Source of the DNA: Bacteroidota bacterium
GTDB lineage: Bacteria; Bacteroidota; Bacteroidia; Cytophagales; Cyclobacteriaceae
NCBI GenBank assembly: GCA_024280115.1
Contig: JAJRQT010000195.1
Location: 1 to 64,000 of the forward strand
Length of the DNA stretch: 64,000 nt
Direction of reading: 5' to 3'
Shown here: one piece after another, positions 10,113-19,186 of the stretch
Position numbering within the stretch: position 1 is the first letter of the stretch
How the letters are laid out: every line of letters begins with the position of its first letter
Translations under genes and position numbers: made by a program
The notes under the pieces: model-generated
What the model saw: only the letters and a program-made list of their open reading frames with translations
Databases searched by the model: none
What the model was told of the DNA's origin: nothing

Positions 10113-11399
10113 ATGAAAGATACATCGAGGAGGAAATTCTTAAAATCTACCGGAGCAGTAGCCCTTGGGAGTACATTGGCCTTAAATATAGGGTTACCAA
10201 AATCATCATTTGCTATGAACAGTGATACATTAAAGGTTGGACTAATAGGTTGCGGAGGTCGAGGAACAGGCGCTGCAAACCAGGCACTTAGTGCAGATAA
10301 AAATGTGATAATCACTCATATGGCAGACATTTTTCAGGACAGGCTTAATTTGTCTATCAATAGTTTGAAAAAGATTCATGGTGATAAAGTTAAGGTTGGT
10401 AAAGAAACACAATTTGTTGGATTTGATGGAGCGAAAAAGGTGATAGATTCTGACGTTGATGTTGTAATTCTCACAACGCCACCTTATTTCAGGCCAATGC
10501 AACTTGAAATGGCTGTTGAGGCCGGGAAACATATTTTTTGCGAAAAGCCAGTGGCCGTTGATGCGCCGGGTATAAAGCGGGTTATGGCTGCCGCGAAGAA
10601 AGCAAAAGAAAAAAATCTATCATTAGTTTCGGGTTTTTGCTGGAGATATCACATCCCTAAAAGGGAAACCTTTGGCAGAATTTTAGATGGAGCCATTGGA
10701 AACGTACAATCTGTTTATAGCACATACAACACCGGCGGACTATGGTTGCGGGATGTTGAGCCAGATTGGTCTCCAATTAGTAAAAAATTAAGAAACTGGA
10801 TATATTATAATTACCTCTCCGGAGATCATATTGTGGAACAAGCCATACACAGCATTGATATGATGTCTTGGGTTTTTGGAGATGCGAAGCCTTTGAAAGC
10901 TACCGGGACCGGTGGTCGTCAAAGCAGAACCGGGCCTGAGTATGGAAATGTTTATGATCATTTTGCCATAGAATACGAATATGAAAATGGAGTGAAGGGA
11001 TATCATTTTACGCGCCAGCAAAAGGACTGTTCAAATAGCTATGGTGTAGAATTGATGGGTGATAAAGGGCAATGCATTGTGGATGTAATTCGCGGAAGAC
11101 ATACCATAAAAGGGAGTGAAAATTGGAAATTCCGTGGAGATAGTAATGATATGTACCAACAGGAGCATGATGAACTTTTTGCATCAATTAGAAATGGAAA
11201 ACCGATGAATGACGGTGAGTGGATGGCACGAAGTACTATGCTTGGTATCATGGGTAGAATGGTAGCCTATACCGGGCAAACCATCACTTTTGATGAAGCA
11301 ATCAACTCTGCAGAACAGATCGGCCCGGATTATATAGATAATGCTACAGTTTTCGCCGATCCAGAGGTTGCCCGACCAGGCATCACGAAATTCTCTTAA
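10113..11399 (+). CDS. Tat-exported Gfo/Idh/MocA family oxidoreductase
   Basis: NAD(P)-binding sugar oxidoreductase with a Tat signal: SRRKFLK (residues 5-11), a hydrophobic stretch, then a likely cleavage region near SSFA (31-34). GCGGRG (47-52) is the dinucleotide motif and EKP lies at 144-146, so the catalytic Lys is kept. Tat export fits a protein that folds around its cofactor in the cytoplasm before transport. Length 428 aa is normal for exported members. The next gene, an exported TIM-barrel isomerase-like protein, begins 9 nt after the stop, so the pair almost certainly forms an operon and may act on the same glycoside in the periplasm. The C-terminal part has the Trp- and Tyr-rich beta sheet that usually binds the sugar. 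Confidence 0.92.
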   Translation: MKDTSRRKFLKSTGAVALGSTLALNIGLPKSSFAMNSDTLKVGLIGCGGRGTGAANQALSADKNVIITHMADIFQDRLNLSINSLKKIHGDKVKVGKETQFVGFDGAKKVIDSDVDVVILTTPPYFRPMQLEMAVEAGKHIFCEKPVAVDAPGIKRVMAAAKKAKEKNLSLVSGFCWRYHIPKRETFGRILDGAIGNVQSVYSTYNTGGLWLRDVEPDWSPISKKLRNWIYYNYLSGDHIVEQAIHSIDMMSWVFGDAKPLKATGTGGRQSRTGPEYGNVYDHFAIEYEYENGVKGYHFTRQQKDCSNSYGVELMGDKGQCIVDVIRGRHTIKGSENWKFRGDSNDMYQQEHDELFASIRNGKPMNDGEWMARSTMLGIMGRMVAYTGQTITFDEAINSAEQIGPDYIDNATVFADPEVARPGITKFS

Positions 11400-11408
11400 A
11401 TATTAATT

Positions 11409-12311
11409 ATGAATAGAAAAGATTTTTTAAAAATTTCAGCCGGTGTTGCTGCCGGCTCGATTGTTTCCCCTCAGATATTAGCGAGCAGTTATAAGAAGAA
11501 GAACAAACTTGGAATAAAAAAGAGCCTGAAGTTTGGAATGGTTGAGGAAAATCTTTCCGTATTAGATAAATTTAAATTACTGAAAGATCTCGGTTTTCAT
11601 GGGGTAGAACTCGATAGTCCGAATAATCTCGATAAAAAAGAAATTTTGGAGGCAAGGGACAAAACAGGTCTTGAATTGCCCGGAACGATAAATTCTGTTC
11701 ATTGGAAATCACCTCTTTCAGATCCGGATCCCAAGGTTCGGGAAAAATGTGTGGAATCCATGAAAACTGCGCTACGAGATACTAAAGATTATGGTGGCAC
11801 AACGGTTTTACTGGTTCCCGGTGTTGTGAGTGAAAAAATATCTTATGATGATGCTTATAAAAGGTCACAGAAAGAAATCAGGAAAATGTTGCCTGTTGCC
11901 AAAGAAACAGGTGTGAAAATTGCCATTGAAAATGTTTGGAATAATTTTCTGATCAGCCCGATGGAAGCTGCCAGATATATCGATGAATTTGAAAGCGATT
12001 CTATAGGTTGGTATTTTGATGTTGGCAATATTGTAAGATATGGCTGGCCTGAACAATGGATTAAAATTCTTGGTAAACGTATATTAAAGGTTGATATCAA
12101 AGAGTATAGTCGTGAGAAGCAGCAGGAGGAAGGTATTTGGAAGGGTTTTGATGTAAAACTAACGGAAGGAGATTGTAACTGGCCGGTAGTGATAGATACC
12201 TTAGAAGCCATCAAGTATAAAGGTGGGTGGGGATCTGCTGAAGTTCCCGGTGGAGATCGCGTCAGGTTGCAGGAAATCTCTGAAAGGATGGATAAGATTT
12301 TTAATAGTTAG
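11409..12311 (+). CDS. Exported sugar phosphate isomerase/epimerase-like TIM barrel
   Basis: Xylose-isomerase-like TIM barrel (AP_endonuc_2 superfamily), 300 aa. The N-terminus NRKDFLK followed by a small-residue hydrophobic stretch looks like a Tat-type signal with a single Arg-Lys pair, so export is likely. Family landmarks for metal binding are visible: IENVWNN after AIE near residue 178, WYFDVGN near 201, KVDIKEY near 228 and a C-terminal SAEVPGG. It follows the Tat-exported oxidoreductase by only 9 nt. Members of this superfamily act as epimerases, isomerases or, in the DgpB/DgpC-type C-glycoside systems, as lyases on 3-keto sugars. The last option fits the neighbour but is inference. 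Confidence 0.87.
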   Translation: MNRKDFLKISAGVAAGSIVSPQILASSYKKKNKLGIKKSLKFGMVEENLSVLDKFKLLKDLGFHGVELDSPNNLDKKEILEARDKTGLELPGTINSVHWKSPLSDPDPKVREKCVESMKTALRDTKDYGGTTVLLVPGVVSEKISYDDAYKRSQKEIRKMLPVAKETGVKIAIENVWNNFLISPMEAARYIDEFESDSIGWYFDVGNIVRYGWPEQWIKILGKRILKVDIKEYSREKQQEEGIWKGFDVKLTEGDCNWPVVIDTLEAIKYKGGWGSAEVPGGDRVRLQEISERMDKIFNS

Positions 12312-12361
12312 AAGATAAAAGACGGAAGACGGAAGTCAGAAGAAAGAAGTCAGAAGATAGA
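12309..12361 (+). repeat. Polypurine tract with GGAAG/AGAAG repeats
   Basis: About 50 nearly all-purine bases directly after the stop at 12311, containing GACGGAA twice in tandem and GTCAGAAG twice. A related GGGAGTCAGAAGACC stretch occurs near 18899. It may be a degraded dispersed element. No terminator hairpin is evident here. Confidence 0.5.
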
Positions 12362-12430
12362 ATCTATATAAGATTAAGCTTGGTGGTTTTCCTCCTGCAT
12401 TATTTTTTATTAATAACAACTCAATAGACC

Positions 12431-13351
12431 ATGCTGGATTTAGGTTTTGTAAGCGCAATTTTAGCGGATAAGTCATTTGAAGAAGTAATTGATTTTGCTT
12501 CAGACAATCAATTTAAATGTGTGGAAATCATGTGTTGGCCCAAAGGTAAGGCTGAGCGCAGATATGCCGGTGTCACACATATCGATGTGGATGAGCTGGA
12601 TGAATCTAAAATATCCTACATAAAGAATTACCTGACACAAAAGAATATATATATCTCAGGATTAGGTTATTATCCAAACCCATTGGATCCTGAAGTTAAA
12701 CAATCAAAAGTCTATTTTGATCATATTAAAAAGGTGATTTCAGCCGCCTCTAAATTGGATATTCCTGTTATCAATACTTTTGTTGGCAGGGACCCTTCAA
12801 GAAATGTTGAAGATAATTTAAAGGTTTTTGCTGAAAGATGGCCTGAGATTATCAATCACGCGGAGTCCATTGGCGTTAAGGTTGGAATTGAAAATTGTCC
12901 GATGTTTTTTACCAATGATGAGTGGCCAGGGGGTAAGAACCTGGCAACTACGCCAGCGATTTGGGATAAGATGTTTGAGATCATTCCAAGTTCGAGTCTT
13001 GGATTGAATTACGATCCATCACATATGATCTGGCAGCACATGGATGAAATTAAGCCCATTTATAATTATCATGAACGACTCCACCACATTCATCTAAAGG
13101 ACGTGAAATTAAATAAAGATAAACTCGATCGGGTGGGGATCATGGCAAACCCTTTAGAATATCATACCCCAAAATTACCAGGATATGGAGACGTAAGGTG
13201 GGGAGCATTTTTCTCAGCGCTTACTGAAGTTGGATACAGAGGTCCAACATGTATTGAAGTGGAAGACCGGGCATTTGAAAACTCTCAGGAAGATATTATC
13301 ACTTCAATCCTTACAAGTAGAAATTACCTAAAGCAGTTTCTGGTTCTGTAA
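12431..13351 (+). CDS. Cytoplasmic sugar phosphate isomerase/epimerase-like TIM barrel
   Basis: A second xylose-isomerase-like TIM barrel (306 aa), with no signal peptide. Conserved metal-site stretches are visible: IENCP near residue 155, LNYDPSHM near 196, HHIHLKDVK near 219, and CIEVEDR near 279, giving the expected Glu, Asp, His and Glu ligands in order. Compared with the exported paralogue at 11409 it has the fuller ligand set. It lies 119 nt downstream in the same direction, so it may finish in the cytoplasm what the exported pair begins. The exact substrate is unknown; tagatose- or psicose-epimerase-like activity is the general family expectation. Confidence 0.9.
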   Translation: MLDLGFVSAILADKSFEEVIDFASDNQFKCVEIMCWPKGKAERRYAGVTHIDVDELDESKISYIKNYLTQKNIYISGLGYYPNPLDPEVKQSKVYFDHIKKVISAASKLDIPVINTFVGRDPSRNVEDNLKVFAERWPEIINHAESIGVKVGIENCPMFFTNDEWPGGKNLATTPAIWDKMFEIIPSSSLGLNYDPSHMIWQHMDEIKPIYNYHERLHHIHLKDVKLNKDKLDRVGIMANPLEYHTPKLPGYGDVRWGAFFSALTEVGYRGPTCIEVEDRAFENSQEDIITSILTSRNYLKQFLVL

Positions 13352-13506
13352 TTTAAAATGTCCCCTAATAATTAATGATACTCAGATAGTTATGTGCTTT
13401 GACATAGTAGCGCAAAGCAAAATTAAATGGTACCTCCATTTAGTTTGATAATCGTATTTATCAGATAAAATATTCTGTGAATGCTTATGACGGGTGCTCT
13501 GTTTTC

Positions 13507-13707
13507 CTATTTATTTTTGACGACTTTACCGTTTTTTACTTCACCAACGTAGTGAACATCATACAAATTTTCATATCTCTTAATCGCCATCTGAATTTGA
13601 TCATACGAATCCCGATGAATTTTAATTCCTTTATGTTCGCCTCTACGACGTAACTCAATATAAAAACCGTTTTTTAATTTTATTTCTCTAGTTACAGGCC
13701 TTGCCAT
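13507..13707 (-). CDS. Small conserved-looking basic protein, unknown function
   Basis: A 66-aa frame that starts with ATG and is strongly basic, with a beta-strand-like N-terminus (KLKNGFYIELRRRG) and a helix carrying DQIQMAIKRYEN. I do not recognise the family. Support for a real gene: the codon use looks like its neighbours, and a promoter element TACCTTTG lies upstream at 13844-13851 on the minus strand. It is divergent from the gene at 14364 and convergent with the isomerase-like gene at 12431. A nucleic-acid-binding role would fit the charge but is speculative. Confidence 0.6.
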   Translation of the reverse strand: MARPVTREIKLKNGFYIELRRRGEHKGIKIHRDSYDQIQMAIKRYENLYDVHYVGEVKNGKVVKNK

Positions 13708-14363
13708 AATTTAATGATTTAGTTTTAAATGCAGGATTTATTATCACATGCACTAATTTGTTAAAAAATTAAAAGTAAAATTCAGTACAATATAAACAAT
13801 AAACAGAGCAACTATGTTTGAATGGTGTATTTTTTTCAAGGTGCAAAGGTAGTAATTTTGTAGATAAAAATGGACTTTTTGTCGTATAATTTGAATATGT
13901 AATTTATCGTTTTTTTAATAAATGGTATGTATAAAAATGAAATGAGCAATATTAGTCACATTTATCGCAATGGCAGAAACAATTATGTCTTTAAAAATAT
14001 CTTAGAAAACTCCATGAGAATTTTCAGAATACCAGCATTTCAATTTCATATTATTGACGAATTTTAACTAATCTAAGAGTAGAGAATCACAAAATCTCCA
14101 GTCAATCAACAGCGGGCTTTTATTTATTCAATCTTAATTTGGAGTCAATCATCTTTAAGTAAATAGGCATAATCATTTTTTAATTAAGAATTCTTGTTTG
14201 TATCTTTAATTGCAACAAGGCCATTTATCCGGTCATAAGGTTAAAAATATGAGGAATAGCATTTTAACGAAAAAGTCATAATATTTTTTCATGCCCGAAT
14301 TACTGTTTTACAATCACTTGTTATTACACCAATTTTTAAAAATATACTTTCAAATATTACTAA
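13708..14363. other. AT-rich divergent intergenic region, no gene
   Basis: About 650 nt between divergent genes with no credible frame. It contains the minus-strand TACCTTTG element and, on the plus strand, TAATTTTG at 13853-13860 without a clear upstream box. No strong hairpin was found. It probably holds the promoters for the genes at 13707 (minus) and 14364 (plus). Confidence 0.5.
13844..13851 (-). promoter_or_regulatory. Candidate -7 promoter element for the 66-aa gene
   Basis: Minus-strand TACCTTTG matches the Bacteroidota -7 consensus TAnnTTTG. It would start a transcript near 13837 with a leader of about 130 nt before the ATG at 13707. No TTG box is visible at the usual distance, so confidence is limited. 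Confidence 0.4.
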
Positions 14364-15566
14364 ATGATGAAAAATAATCAATTCTCTCGTAGAAATTTTT
14401 TAGAAAAAATTGCTGCCAGTTCAATAGGAATATCTGTTACCGGGGGTCTGTCAAATGACCTCCATGCTCATCCAACTAAAAAGCCTAAACCCTGGATATC
14501 TAAATCGGATAGGAAAATAAAAATTGGCATCGTAGGTGGTGGGTTTGGGTCTCGTTTTTTCTGGCATCAACATCCAAATTGTATTGTGGAAGCGGTCAGC
14601 GATTTGCAGAAAGAAAGAAGGAAGAAATTAATGGAGGTGTATAAATGTGAAAAAAGCTACGAATCACTGGAAAAGCTCCTCCTCGATGAAAGTATAGAAG
14701 CTGTGGCGGTTTTTACAGATGCTCCAAGTCATGGTCGGCATATTGTTGAAGTTTTGAAACATGGTAAGCATTGCATTTCTGCAGTACCACTGTCCATGAC
14801 TTTAGAAGATATTCAAAATGTAAAGGAGTGGAAAGAGAGAACAGGTTTGAAAGTTATGATGGCCGAGACAAGTGTATATCGCTCTGATCTGTACAATGCC
14901 AAGTTAATTTATGAGGAAGGTATGTTTGGAAAAATTGTATATTCTGAGGGCGAATATTATCATGCAAACGTCGATACTGCCTGGGGATATATGGGATGGA
15001 GGAACGCCCTGCCTCCAATGTTGTACCCGACTCATTCCACGGCCTACTATATTGGAGTTACCGGAAAGCGATACACCAGCGTTTCATGCCTTGGATTCAA
15101 AGGAGAAGCTCCAAGATATCAGGATAACCCGTATAATAATCCATTTAATAATGAGACGGCACTATTTAAGACAAGCGAAGGAGGGATGTCCAGAATCAAC
15201 GTATTCTGGGGAGCAGAGGGAGCCCATGGTGAGACTGGGCGTCTATTTGGTCAGCTTGGGAAATTTGATAAAAATGTGTTCCATTTTGGAAAAGGTATAG
15301 AAGCAAAATATGAAGGTTTAGGCGACAGGGGTATGGTAGAATATACTGATCGCCGACCTGTGTTACCCCCGAATATGGAGCTTGGTGGGCATGGTGGGTC
15401 ACACGGCTACCTGACAAATGAATTCATCATGGCGCTTATTGAAGATCGCGAACCGGTTGTAGATGTCTATGAAGCCATAGCAATGACCGCTCCCGGGATC
15501 GTTGCACATCAATCAGCACTTAATAATGGAGAACAGCTTAAAATTCCCAATTTCGATAGGGAGTAG
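14364..15566 (+). CDS. Tat-exported Gfo/Idh/MocA-like protein lacking the EKP lysine
   Basis: A 400-aa Gfo/Idh/MocA protein with a clear Tat signal, SRRNFLEK (residues 8-15) followed by a small hydrophobic stretch. The start could be Met1 or Met2. The dinucleotide loop GGGFGS (58-63) is present. At the place where this family has EKP, just after the strand preceded by KHGKHCIS, the sequence reads AVP (140-142), so the usual catalytic Lys is missing. The C-terminal half keeps Trp- and His-rich segments (for example YYHAN near 196, HSTAYY near 223 and HGGSHGYL near 343). It may therefore use another residue, bind a nucleotide or sugar without redox turnover, or be a lyase-like relative. It is the second exported member in this locus. 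Confidence 0.88.
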   Translation: MMKNNQFSRRNFLEKIAASSIGISVTGGLSNDLHAHPTKKPKPWISKSDRKIKIGIVGGGFGSRFFWHQHPNCIVEAVSDLQKERRKKLMEVYKCEKSYESLEKLLLDESIEAVAVFTDAPSHGRHIVEVLKHGKHCISAVPLSMTLEDIQNVKEWKERTGLKVMMAETSVYRSDLYNAKLIYEEGMFGKIVYSEGEYYHANVDTAWGYMGWRNALPPMLYPTHSTAYYIGVTGKRYTSVSCLGFKGEAPRYQDNPYNNPFNNETALFKTSEGGMSRINVFWGAEGAHGETGRLFGQLGKFDKNVFHFGKGIEAKYEGLGDRGMVEYTDRRPVLPPNMELGGHGGSHGYLTNEFIMALIEDREPVVDVYEAIAMTAPGIVAHQSALNNGEQLKIPNFDRE

Positions 15567-15685
15567 TGGTTAAGATACAAAGAATGAGTATCGATGTTTC
15601 CGGTAATTTCGTGCAAAAATAACCGTGCAAATCAAAAAATTAAAAATAGCAAGACTATTGGACGCAATTAAGTTAAAACTTATAA

Positions 15686-16588
15686 ATGAAATATCACCTT
15701 ATATTTTTAATATCATTTCTACTACTTTGTTCATGCAAAGGACAAGCATTTTTAGAAATTGATGAGATAACTGCTGAGCATAAATTATATGTTATTCCCA
15801 TACGTATGGTTATTGATCGTTTTGGTTCAAAGGAGGAATTATTAATCTCCAGAGGATTTGTTATCGAAAATGAGGAAACAATTGTTGAAATAAATAAAGA
15901 ATGGGGCAAAAAACAAATTGAGAATTTGGACTTTCCTTTTTATAAAGTACTGTTAACTAAGAATGGCACAATTCTTAGAAGCTTATCAATTAATAAGGAA
16001 CTTACTATTTTATTAACTGGTCATGGGTTTTATAAATTTAAATCTGAGCTATTGTTTAAGCATAAAAATTCATTTAATTATTTGGACTGGATGAATATTA
16101 GAACTGCTAAATTGACGGATGCAAAAAATCTTTTATCGGAATTAGACAAAGGAAATTTTATTTACCCACATTTTGTCAAACCAAAAAGTGATTTCCGGGA
16201 ATATCAAGGAAATATAATCGTTAAAAGGAAAAAAATTTCTGAAGAAGACAATTATCAAAAAATAGTTCAACACGACTTTGAGTTGGATTCTGTTTTTTTA
16301 AGGTATACCAATCACCTTGGTAGCGATAGTGTAACTCTTAACTTTTGGACAAGGCAAAAGTTCAACACAAAAATACCTAAAGATTATATCGTGATAGATG
16401 AATGGAAAGAATTTGAAAATATTGAGTTCGAAGTGATTGGTTGCAAAAAAGATATAATTGAAACTATAATTAATAAAATGGAAATAAATGTGGAGTTAGA
16501 AACAGCGCCAAATATCACTGCAAAAAACAATTTCATTAATTCATTAACTAGAGAGAAATTAGTCAAGCTGCATTATTTATTAAATTAA
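15686..16588 (+). CDS. Hypothetical lipoprotein, unknown function
   Basis: A 300-aa protein with a hydrophobic leader ending in LLCSC (lipid probably on Cys17, with Cys15 also possible), so exported and lipidated. No family recognised. The rest is rich in Lys, Glu, Asn and Ile, and the DNA looks more AT-rich than the flanking carbohydrate genes, which may reflect transfer from elsewhere. Short blocks of alternating charged and aromatic residues suggest a mixed alpha/beta fold. It sits between the Tat-exported oxidoreductase and the GH127-type gene, 28 nt before the latter, so co-transcription with the glycosidase is possible. Confidence 0.72.
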   Translation: MKYHLIFLISFLLLCSCKGQAFLEIDEITAEHKLYVIPIRMVIDRFGSKEELLISRGFVIENEETIVEINKEWGKKQIENLDFPFYKVLLTKNGTILRSLSINKELTILLTGHGFYKFKSELLFKHKNSFNYLDWMNIRTAKLTDAKNLLSELDKGNFIYPHFVKPKSDFREYQGNIIVKRKKISEEDNYQKIVQHDFELDSVFLRYTNHLGSDSVTLNFWTRQKFNTKIPKDYIVIDEWKEFENIEFEVIGCKKDIIETIINKMEINVELETAPNITAKNNFINSLTREKLVKLHYLLN

Positions 16589-16616
16589 AAACGCATAATA
16601 ATTTTAATACATTCCC

Positions 16617-18503
16617 ATGAAAAAATACTTTGTTAATGTAATACTGATACTTTTTTGCTGCTATGCTGAATTATCAATCGCTCAGACCATTTCAGATCAA
16701 TTGAAAACCATTCCTCAAAACCAGTTAAAGCTGGGCGGTTTCGTAGGAATGAAGACAGATCTAATTGTAAACAATCGTGTAAAATCCCAAGACTATGATT
16801 ATCTCGTAGAGCCATTCCGGCATAAAAATGAAACGCATTTGTGGCAATCCGAATTTTGGGGTAAATGGATGCTTGGGGCTGTTGCTTCCTGGGAATATAC
16901 ACATGACCCGGAGTTGATGGCAAGCATCGAACAGGCTGTTGCCAGTTTGTTGGAAACCCAATTACCAAATGGATATATCGGCAATTATCCACCGGAAAAC
17001 CAGTTGACAAGTTGGGACATCTGGGGTAGAAAGTATTCGATGCTGGGATTGCTGCGCTATCATGATATATCGGGAGATAAAAAAGCGCTCAAAGCTGCCC
17101 GGAAGATAGCAGATCATTTACTTACACAGCTTGGCCCCGGGAAAACTAATGTTATTGAAACGGGAAATTATCATGGGATGGCCAGCAGTTCAATCTTAGA
17201 GCCCATGATGCTACTTTATAATAAGACCCAAAAAGAACAATACCTGGAATTTGCCAAATATATTGTTTATCAGTGGGAAACTCCGGAGGGTCCGCAGCTG
17301 ATAGGCAAAGCTCTTGCAGGGGTAAATGTTGCAGATCGATTCCTGCCTCCCGAAAGATGGTTTTCACCGGAAAATGGTCAGAAAGCATATGAAATGATGT
17401 CTTGTTATGATGGTCTGCTGGAATTATATCGTGTAACCGGAGTGCCCAAATATCTAAAGGCCGTGGAAATGACTGTGCAAAATATCCTGGAAGAAGAAAT
17501 AAATATAGCTGGTTCAGGATCTGCCTATGAATGTTGGTATCATGGGAAGGAAAAGCAAACGATACCCACCTTTCACACAATGGAAACCTGCGTGATGACG
17601 ACATGGTTAAAGCTCAATTACAGCTTGTTGAGACTTACGGGAAAGTCTGGATATGCTGATAATATTGAACAAACCTATTATAATGCTTTACTGGCGTCAA
17701 CAAAATATGATGGTTCGGAAATAACCATGTACAGCCCTTTGCTTGGTCATCGTGGGCCAGGAGCCAGGCAATGTAATATGGACATCAATTGCTGCTCTGC
17801 CAACGGACCACGGGGGTATTTGATGATACCTCGTTTCGCGCTCATGATAGCTCCCGGGGAAATATATGTAAATCTATACAGTGAATCCTCAGCGACAGCA
17901 ACACTTACTAAGAACAATCCAATACTTATTGAACAACAAACTGAATACCCTGTACGCGATCAAGTGATCATAAATATTAACCCTGAAAAGGCTGAGAAAT
18001 TCACAGTTTCATTGAGGATTCCATCATGGAGTGAACAAACTTCTATCCGGGTCAATGATGGAATTATTGATAATATTACCCCCGGAACTTATAAGAAAAT
18101 TACGCGAAAGTGGGAAAAGGGTGATAAAATCGAATTACATCTGGACTTACGGGGACGGTTGGTCAGGCAGAGCAATCATGTCGCGATATTGCGCGGCCCA
18201 ATTGTTCTGGCTCGGGATTCCAGGTTTGGTGATGGATTGGTCGATGAAGCAGCGGTAATTCAAAGTGAAGACGGATATGTGGAGCTAATAATTTCAGAGG
18301 AAAAACCAAAGGAGGTGTGGATGGCTTTTACCGCACTATTGAAACTGGGTGCAGGAATAGATGCGACTTCGAATCCACCGGTTAAAATTCATTTTTGCGA
18401 TTTTTGTTCTGCAGGGAATACCTGGGATAAATCTACAAGATATAAGGTATGGCTTCCAGAACCGCTGGATGTCAAGAAAACAGGTCATGAGACTTATTAT
18501 TGA
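16617..18503 (+). CDS. GH127-type glycoside hydrolase (DUF1680, beta-L-arabinofuranosidase-like)
   Basis: Exported glycosidase (628 aa) with a signal peptide ending near SIA-Q (residue 22). An (alpha/alpha)6-barrel region spans roughly 60-410, followed by beta-sandwich domains. The GH127 zinc/cysteine site is recognisable: E323-T-C325 and the pair C392-C393, corresponding to the Glu/Cys/Cys-Cys set of characterised GH127 enzymes in which one Cys of the pair is the nucleophile. Glu305 (in YECWYHG) lies about where the acid/base Glu is expected. Family activity is release of beta-L-arabinofuranose; other related sugars cannot be excluded. It is part of the carbohydrate locus, downstream of the Tat-exported oxidoreductase. 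Confidence 0.88.
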   Translation: MKKYFVNVILILFCCYAELSIAQTISDQLKTIPQNQLKLGGFVGMKTDLIVNNRVKSQDYDYLVEPFRHKNETHLWQSEFWGKWMLGAVASWEYTHDPELMASIEQAVASLLETQLPNGYIGNYPPENQLTSWDIWGRKYSMLGLLRYHDISGDKKALKAARKIADHLLTQLGPGKTNVIETGNYHGMASSSILEPMMLLYNKTQKEQYLEFAKYIVYQWETPEGPQLIGKALAGVNVADRFLPPERWFSPENGQKAYEMMSCYDGLLELYRVTGVPKYLKAVEMTVQNILEEEINIAGSGSAYECWYHGKEKQTIPTFHTMETCVMTTWLKLNYSLLRLTGKSGYADNIEQTYYNALLASTKYDGSEITMYSPLLGHRGPGARQCNMDINCCSANGPRGYLMIPRFALMIAPGEIYVNLYSESSATATLTKNNPILIEQQTEYPVRDQVIININPEKAEKFTVSLRIPSWSEQTSIRVNDGIIDNITPGTYKKITRKWEKGDKIELHLDLRGRLVRQSNHVAILRGPIVLARDSRFGDGLVDEAAVIQSEDGYVELIISEEKPKEVWMAFTALLKLGAGIDATSNPPVKIHFCDFCSAGNTWDKSTRYKVWLPEPLDVKKTGHETYY

Positions 18504-19186
18504 GCAATCCCCATAGGGAAAAAGTGATTGGTCCAAAGCCGGAAGTTAATTAAAACTCCGTTAAAAAAATTGATTTCAAAAGCGCCTACCTGACAGGTCC
18601 TCCCTATGCGGATAAGTCTACATTTCGAGATGACATTTACCCCATACGGAGTCACATAAAGTGTATTCTGAGCTTTCTTGTGAATCGTGATCCACAAGAC
18701 ATAGATTTAACGCTAATTTCATTCCGATTTGTTTCATCAAATTGGTGTTAATCGTGTATAGCATTTTTTAATTGGTAAAGCGGGTTTTCTTGCCTTATCC
18801 TGATAAAACTTTTAATGTGAATGAAATATTAGAAGTCCCTTTAAAATTATAGGTTTTACCACAAATTTAATGGGAATCCTTTTAAAAGGATGGAAGCCGG
18901 GAGTCAGAAGACCAAAGTATTAGATAGTTGAGAATTCTAAAAAACTAAAATCTGGTCAACTTTTATCAGGGATTGACATTGACCCAAATTAATTTCCGAC
19001 TCATGGCTCCTGACTCCTGACTTCGGTCTATTACAACATGGATCCAACTAAAATAACAGTAGAATCAAATTATAAATATCATTGATCCTAAATTTAATCT
19101 CATTTCCGCCGACATTTTAGATGCATTGGATGTTATGGAAGCAAATGTTTTTAAATTTGACGGTTCAAAACGAAGGGTTATAATAA
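18504..19186. other. Long intergenic stretch with inverted GGAGTCAG elements and a possible coding relic
   Basis: About 680 nt without a confident gene. An inverted pair GGAGTCAG (18900-18907) and CTGACTCC (19010-19017) sits within longer imperfect arms resembling the purine tract at 12309. From 19063 to 19194 one plus-strand frame stays open and reads like protein (about 43 codons, ending at a TGA that overlaps the next start), which may be the remnant of an older gene. No promoter could be fixed. Confidence 0.45.

Noticed and set aside
18497..18697. Minus-strand 66-codon frame between the GH127 and FG-GAP genes
   Set aside because: It overlaps the end of the GH127 gene and has a mixed composition with no motif.
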